Origin: Curtobacterium sp. TC1
GTDB lineage: Bacteria; Actinomycetota; Actinomycetes; Actinomycetales; Microbacteriaceae
Direction: 5' to 3'
Assembly: GCF_019844075.1 (NCBI RefSeq)
Contig: NZ_CP081964.1
Span: 3,100,001-3,164,000, forward strand
DNA length: 64,000 nt
In this document: positions 60,913-64,000 of the stretch, one piece after another
Numbering within the stretch: the first letter of the stretch is position 1
How the letters are laid out: each line of letters begins with the position of its first letter
Notes under the pieces: generated by a model
What the model saw: the letters and a program-made list of their open reading frames with translations, nothing else
Databases searched by the model: none
What the model was told of the DNA's origin: nothing
Program-made: the position numbers and the translations under genes

Positions 60913-63258
60913 TCAGGCGGGGCGACGGGAGCGGCGACGGCCCTCGTGCGACCACGCCGACGACGGCAGCAGGCTCGGCGGCAGCAGGCGCGACCGCACC
61001 ACCCGCCCACCGGACACCGCGGCGTCGAGGGCGTCCCGCGCCTGCCGGACGTGCCGCACCAGCGCGTCGCCGTCGACCGAGGCGACCCCGGCGCCCGCGA
61101 ACCGTTCACGGTCGACCGCATCGACCACGGCGTCGAGGTGCGGGATCGCCGAGGCGGGCAGCACCGGACGGAGTCGCCCGAGGACGGCTCGGGCGGTCCG
61201 GGCCGCAGCCGCTGCGTCGCCCGGTGGTGCAAGTCCCGGGGCGTACCCGTGGTCGGCGACGTCGTCGAGGACCTCGCGCCAGGCGTTCACCGCCGGGGAG
61301 CGCCCGGCAGCGACGGCGGACAACCGCGATCGCCGCCGGAGCAGACGGACCAGACCGGGTGCGACGAGCAACGCGAGGACGAGTGCCGCGCCGAAGAGCA
61401 GGCCGGCCGGACCGCTGCCGCCCGCGGCCCCGGACGCACCGGGCAGCGCCGATGCCGAGGGGGTCGGCGTCGCGGAGGACTCGGCGGGAGCGGACTGCTC
61501 GGGCGCGGGGAGCGGGGACTCCGGGGTCGCCGGGGTCGGGGTCGCCGTCGGTTCCGTCGACGGCTGCGCTGCCGCGTCGGAGTCCGGCGTCGGCTCGAAC
61601 GCGACCCACCCGGCGCCCTGGATGTACAGCTCGGGCCAGGAGTGCAGCTGCCGGTTCGACACCGCGTACTCACCGTCGGGCTGCGCCGACCCGGCCCGGT
61701 ACCCCACTGCGATGCGGGACGGGATGCCGAGTGTGCGGGCCATCACGGCCATCGCCGACGAGAAGTGCACGCAGTACCCCTCGCGCACCCGCAGGAAGGT
61801 CGAGACGACGTCCATGCTGTCGCCGTCGTAGCCCTGCTCGACAGGGGCGGTCTCGGAGTAGGTGAACAGGTCGCTGCGGAACCACAGCTCGAGCGCGCGG
61901 GCCCGGGCGTAGTCGTCGGACGAGGCCCCGGCCACCCGTTCGGCCGTCGACGAGATGTTCCCGGGCAGGTCGTCCGGCAGGGTCAGGTCGGTCTGCAGCT
62001 GGTCGCCGCTCGGCTCACGGAACCCCCGGCCGTCGGCACGGGACAGGGCACCCGAGGCCGCGACGGCGTCGAGGTACGCGTTGGCGAAGGTCGAGGCGCC
62101 GTAGACCTCGTACGTGGCACCGCGTGGCGTGGCCGGACCGGTCGACCGCACGGTGCTCGAGGCACCCATCCAGCGCCACTGGGACAGGTCGAGGTTGGTG
62201 GACCGCGAATCGATCGACACCGCGCCGGACGGCACCGGCAGGTAGGTGCTGGACAACCCGGTGATCCGGACCGTGACGTCGCCGCGGGTCGCCAGCCGGG
62301 GGTTCACGCCCTCGGCCCACTGCTGCTGGTCGGCGGTGTCGGCATCGGCGGCGTTGGTGACCGTCGGTACCCAGTCCCCGGTACCGAACTCGTCGAGATC
62401 GGCGAGCTTGAGGTACTCGGGCTGACCGTCCGACGACCGGTAGCGGAGCACCTCGAGTTCGCTCGGCTGGCGCAGGTCGTTGCCGAGCTCGAGCAGGGTG
62501 CCGGGGCGACCGGGCTGGATCGGCGACTGGACGGCCCCGGTGACGCCGGACAGCCAGCTCGCGTTGAGCGGCACGATCGCGGGCAGGCCGATCGCCACGA
62601 CGAGTCCGATCGCGCCGACGACCGCGGCCGGCACCGCACGTTGCACGGGCCGGACCGACAGCCACAGCAGGGCGAGGAAGGCGACCGCCGTGGTGACCAC
62701 GAGGGCGGTGCCCGCCGGCTGTCCGGTGATGATGCCCGGGACGATGAGGATCACGAGCGCGGGCGCGGCCGCGAGCGACGGGATCCGGGCGATGGCGGCG
62801 AGGAAGAGCGAGACGCCCGCCACCCAGGCGATCGACACGGTCACGACCAGACGGATCGCGTCGGTCTGCGGCAAGGGAGCGGGGTTCAGGCGGATGGCGG
62901 CGAGCGTCTCGCCCAACGCCCCGTCGGCGTCCAACCAGCCGAGGGGTTGCACGTCGTTGACCAGGGCGGCGGCGCACGAGCACAGCACGAGGGTGGCGAC
63001 GAGCGCGACGAACCGGATGCCCGGGGGTCGGCGGCGCACCGCGAGCATGACGGCCACGAGCACCGCGACGACCACGACGCCGGACACCCACCAGGCGGTG
63101 CCCTGCACGAGTGGACGGATCGCGAGCGCGGCGACGAGCACCGGGACGGGGGCGAGTGCGACGACCCAGGTGCTGGGGGTGTCGCGGGTGTCGTCGTCGC
63201 GGTCCAGGACCTCGCGCACGTCGACGGGTCGTCGCGACGGCGCCGCGGTGCCGCTCAC
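60913..63258 (-). CDS. TgpA-like membrane transglutaminase (DUF3488)
   Basis: 781 residues. Seven or so membrane helices in the first 240 residues, an outer domain, then the transglutaminase core with Cys in REGYCVHFSSAMAVMARTLGIPSR and His in NRQLHSWPELY; a Pro/Ala/Ser/Thr-rich linker (about 560-610), one more membrane helix and a cytoplasmic DUF4129-like tail. Next to a DUF58 gene (four-base overlap); the usual partner MoxR ATPase is presumably to the right. Confidence 0.93.
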   Translation of the reverse strand: MSGTAAPSRRPVDVREVLDRDDDTRDTPSTWVVALAPVPVLVAALAIRPLVQGTAWWVSGVVVVAVLVAVMLAVRRRPPGIRFVALVATLVLCSCAAALVNDVQPLGWLDADGALGETLAAIRLNPAPLPQTDAIRLVVTVSIAWVAGVSLFLAAIARIPSLAAAPALVILIVPGIITGQPAGTALVVTTAVAFLALLWLSVRPVQRAVPAAVVGAIGLVVAIGLPAIVPLNASWLSGVTGAVQSPIQPGRPGTLLELGNDLRQPSELEVLRYRSSDGQPEYLKLADLDEFGTGDWVPTVTNAADADTADQQQWAEGVNPRLATRGDVTVRITGLSSTYLPVPSGAVSIDSRSTNLDLSQWRWMGASSTVRSTGPATPRGATYEVYGASTFANAYLDAVAASGALSRADGRGFREPSGDQLQTDLTLPDDLPGNISSTAERVAGASSDDYARARALELWFRSDLFTYSETAPVEQGYDGDSMDVVSTFLRVREGYCVHFSSAMAVMARTLGIPSRIAVGYRAGSAQPDGEYAVSNRQLHSWPELYIQGAGWVAFEPTPDSDAAAQPSTEPTATPTPATPESPLPAPEQSAPAESSATPTPSASALPGASGAAGGSGPAGLLFGAALVLALLVAPGLVRLLRRRSRLSAVAAGRSPAVNAWREVLDDVADHGYAPGLAPPGDAAAAARTARAVLGRLRPVLPASAIPHLDAVVDAVDRERFAGAGVASVDGDALVRHVRQARDALDAAVSGGRVVRSRLLPPSLLPSSAWSHEGRRRSRRPA

Positions 63259-64000
63259 CGGGCGACTCCGGCCGCGGTCGCCCCGACGACCGGCACCACC
63301 AGGGTGCGCCAGCCGCCGCGGTCGAGGATCCCCCGGACGACGGGGTCGGGCGGCACGATCGTCGCCATGATCCCGCGGCTCGATCCGCTCGTCGCCGCCA
63401 CGAGTTCGGCCGCCTGCTCGGCGGTGCAGTTCCCGGTGACGACGGCGGTCATGCCGTGCACGTCCCGTCCGCGCACCTCGGGCAGGACCTCGGTCACCGG
63501 GCGGGCGTCGCTGCGGAGCCGGACGTCGGCGAGTCCGACGAGCACGTCAGTGAGGCCGCCGACGTCCCCGGCGTGGCGGGTGCTGCCCGACGGTCCGTCG
63601 CTGACGAGCACGACGCGCGACGTCCGGGCAGCGAGGGCGCGGGCCACACTGGCGGCGACGACGACCGCGTGTTCGAAGGCCTGGTCGCCGCCCAGGTCGG
63701 ACAGCTCCGCCAGGTCCTCGCGCCCGAGGCCCTGGTACGACTCGCGCCGGACGTCGAGGGCGATGACGGCCTCGGGCGGTTGCGCCTGCGTGGTCTGCCG
63801 GACGTGCAGTTCGCCGCGACGAGCACTCTGCGCCCAGTGCACCCGACGGATCGGGTCGCCGGGACGGTACGGCCGGAGTTCGCTGTCGTCGGCGGACCCG
63901 CCCTGCCCCACCCGCCCTTCGTCGGCGGAGACGGCACCGGCCAGGGCGCCGGTGTCGATCGCGGTGAGGGGTGCGCTCGCGGGGACGACGACGACCTCTT
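63255..64000 (-). CDS. DUF58 domain protein (5' end beyond window)
   Basis: About 248 residues seen. The DUF58 motif SELRPYRPGDPIRRVHWAQSARRGELHVRQ is present, followed by a von Willebrand A-like region (ALDVRRESYQGLG, VVLVSDGPSG). The N-terminal membrane helices are missing because the gene runs off the right edge. Coupled to the TgpA-like gene; such proteins work with MoxR ATPases as chaperone-like complexes. Confidence 0.92.
   Translation of the reverse strand, partial: EVVVVPASAPLTAIDTGALAGAVSADEGRVGQGGSADDSELRPYRPGDPIRRVHWAQSARRGELHVRQTTQAQPPEAVIALDVRRESYQGLGREDLAELSDLGGDQAFEHAVVVAASVARALAARTSRVVLVSDGPSGSTRHAGDVGGLTDVLVGLADVRLRSDARPVTEVLPEVRGRDVHGMTAVVTGNCTAEQAAELVAATSGSSRGIMATIVPPDPVVRGILDRGGWRTLVVPVVGATAAGVAR

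Overview
This is a very GC-rich window. Gene density is high, and many neighbouring genes are joined by ATGA or GTGA stop/start overlaps. Its families (EfeUOB with a DtxR/IdeR-type iron box, TgpA-like transglutaminase plus DUF58, CsbD, PRC-barrel/DUF2382, tandem GAF-ANTAR proteins, a WYL regulator) point to an actinobacterium. The overall style suggests Microbacteriaceae, for example Curtobacterium; the genus is an inference.

The window has two parts. The first ~16 kb is an accessory, regulator-rich block. It starts after a truncated penicillin-binding protein (1-511) and lies between two direct copies of a small membrane-protein gene (709-939, intact; 15850-16079, frameshifted). It holds an ECF sigma factor with a DUF4383 membrane protein, a PP2C/SpoIIE-type phosphatase divergent from a BLUF-TetR fusion, two MarR regulators, three AraC-type regulators, a cassette of overlapping unknown small genes, two GAF-ANTAR regulators behind a 20-codon leader ORF, a decayed serine-recombinase gene, and a stress module (four-TM membrane protein, PRC/DUF2382 protein, CsbD). 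Long gene-poor gaps here carry hairpins and a recurring TTCGGGTCA motif.

From 16 kb on the content looks like ordinary chromosome, in functional cassettes. These are: a phosphotransferase; a MarR regulator divergent from a quinone-oxidoreductase-like enzyme with twin palindromic operators (17.1-18.9 kb); a Cys-rich pentapeptide-repeat protein; a peptide-type ABC importer with an SfnB/DszC-like and a DszA/NtaA-like flavin monooxygenase, probably for organosulfur scavenging (20-28 kb); an ABC exporter plus two-component system in one overlapping operon (28.2-32 kb); hydrolase, acetyltransferase, VOC, WYL and kinase genes (32-35.5 kb); a mannitol-dehydrogenase-family enzyme; and TetR plus an MMPL exporter (37.2-40.7 kb).

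After these come an OhrR-like MarR regulator, an old yellow enzyme and an OafA-type acyltransferase with SGNH domain (41-45.2 kb); small membrane proteins, a HIT protein and two unknown genes beside tRNA-Arg(ACG) (45.2-47.6 kb); dienelactone hydrolase and glucose-6-phosphate dehydrogenase; a Gfo/Idh/MocA plus sugar-isomerase pair; a cell-wall 5'-nucleotidase; the efeUOB ferrous/haem iron operon under an iron box (54.8-59 kb); a TRIC-like channel; a TetR regulator followed by a 31-bp tandem array; and the start of a TgpA-DUF58 operon that runs off the right end.

Palindromic hairpins sharing a GACGGGAGGCC arm recur between genes in the 33-43 kb stretch and probably act as terminators.
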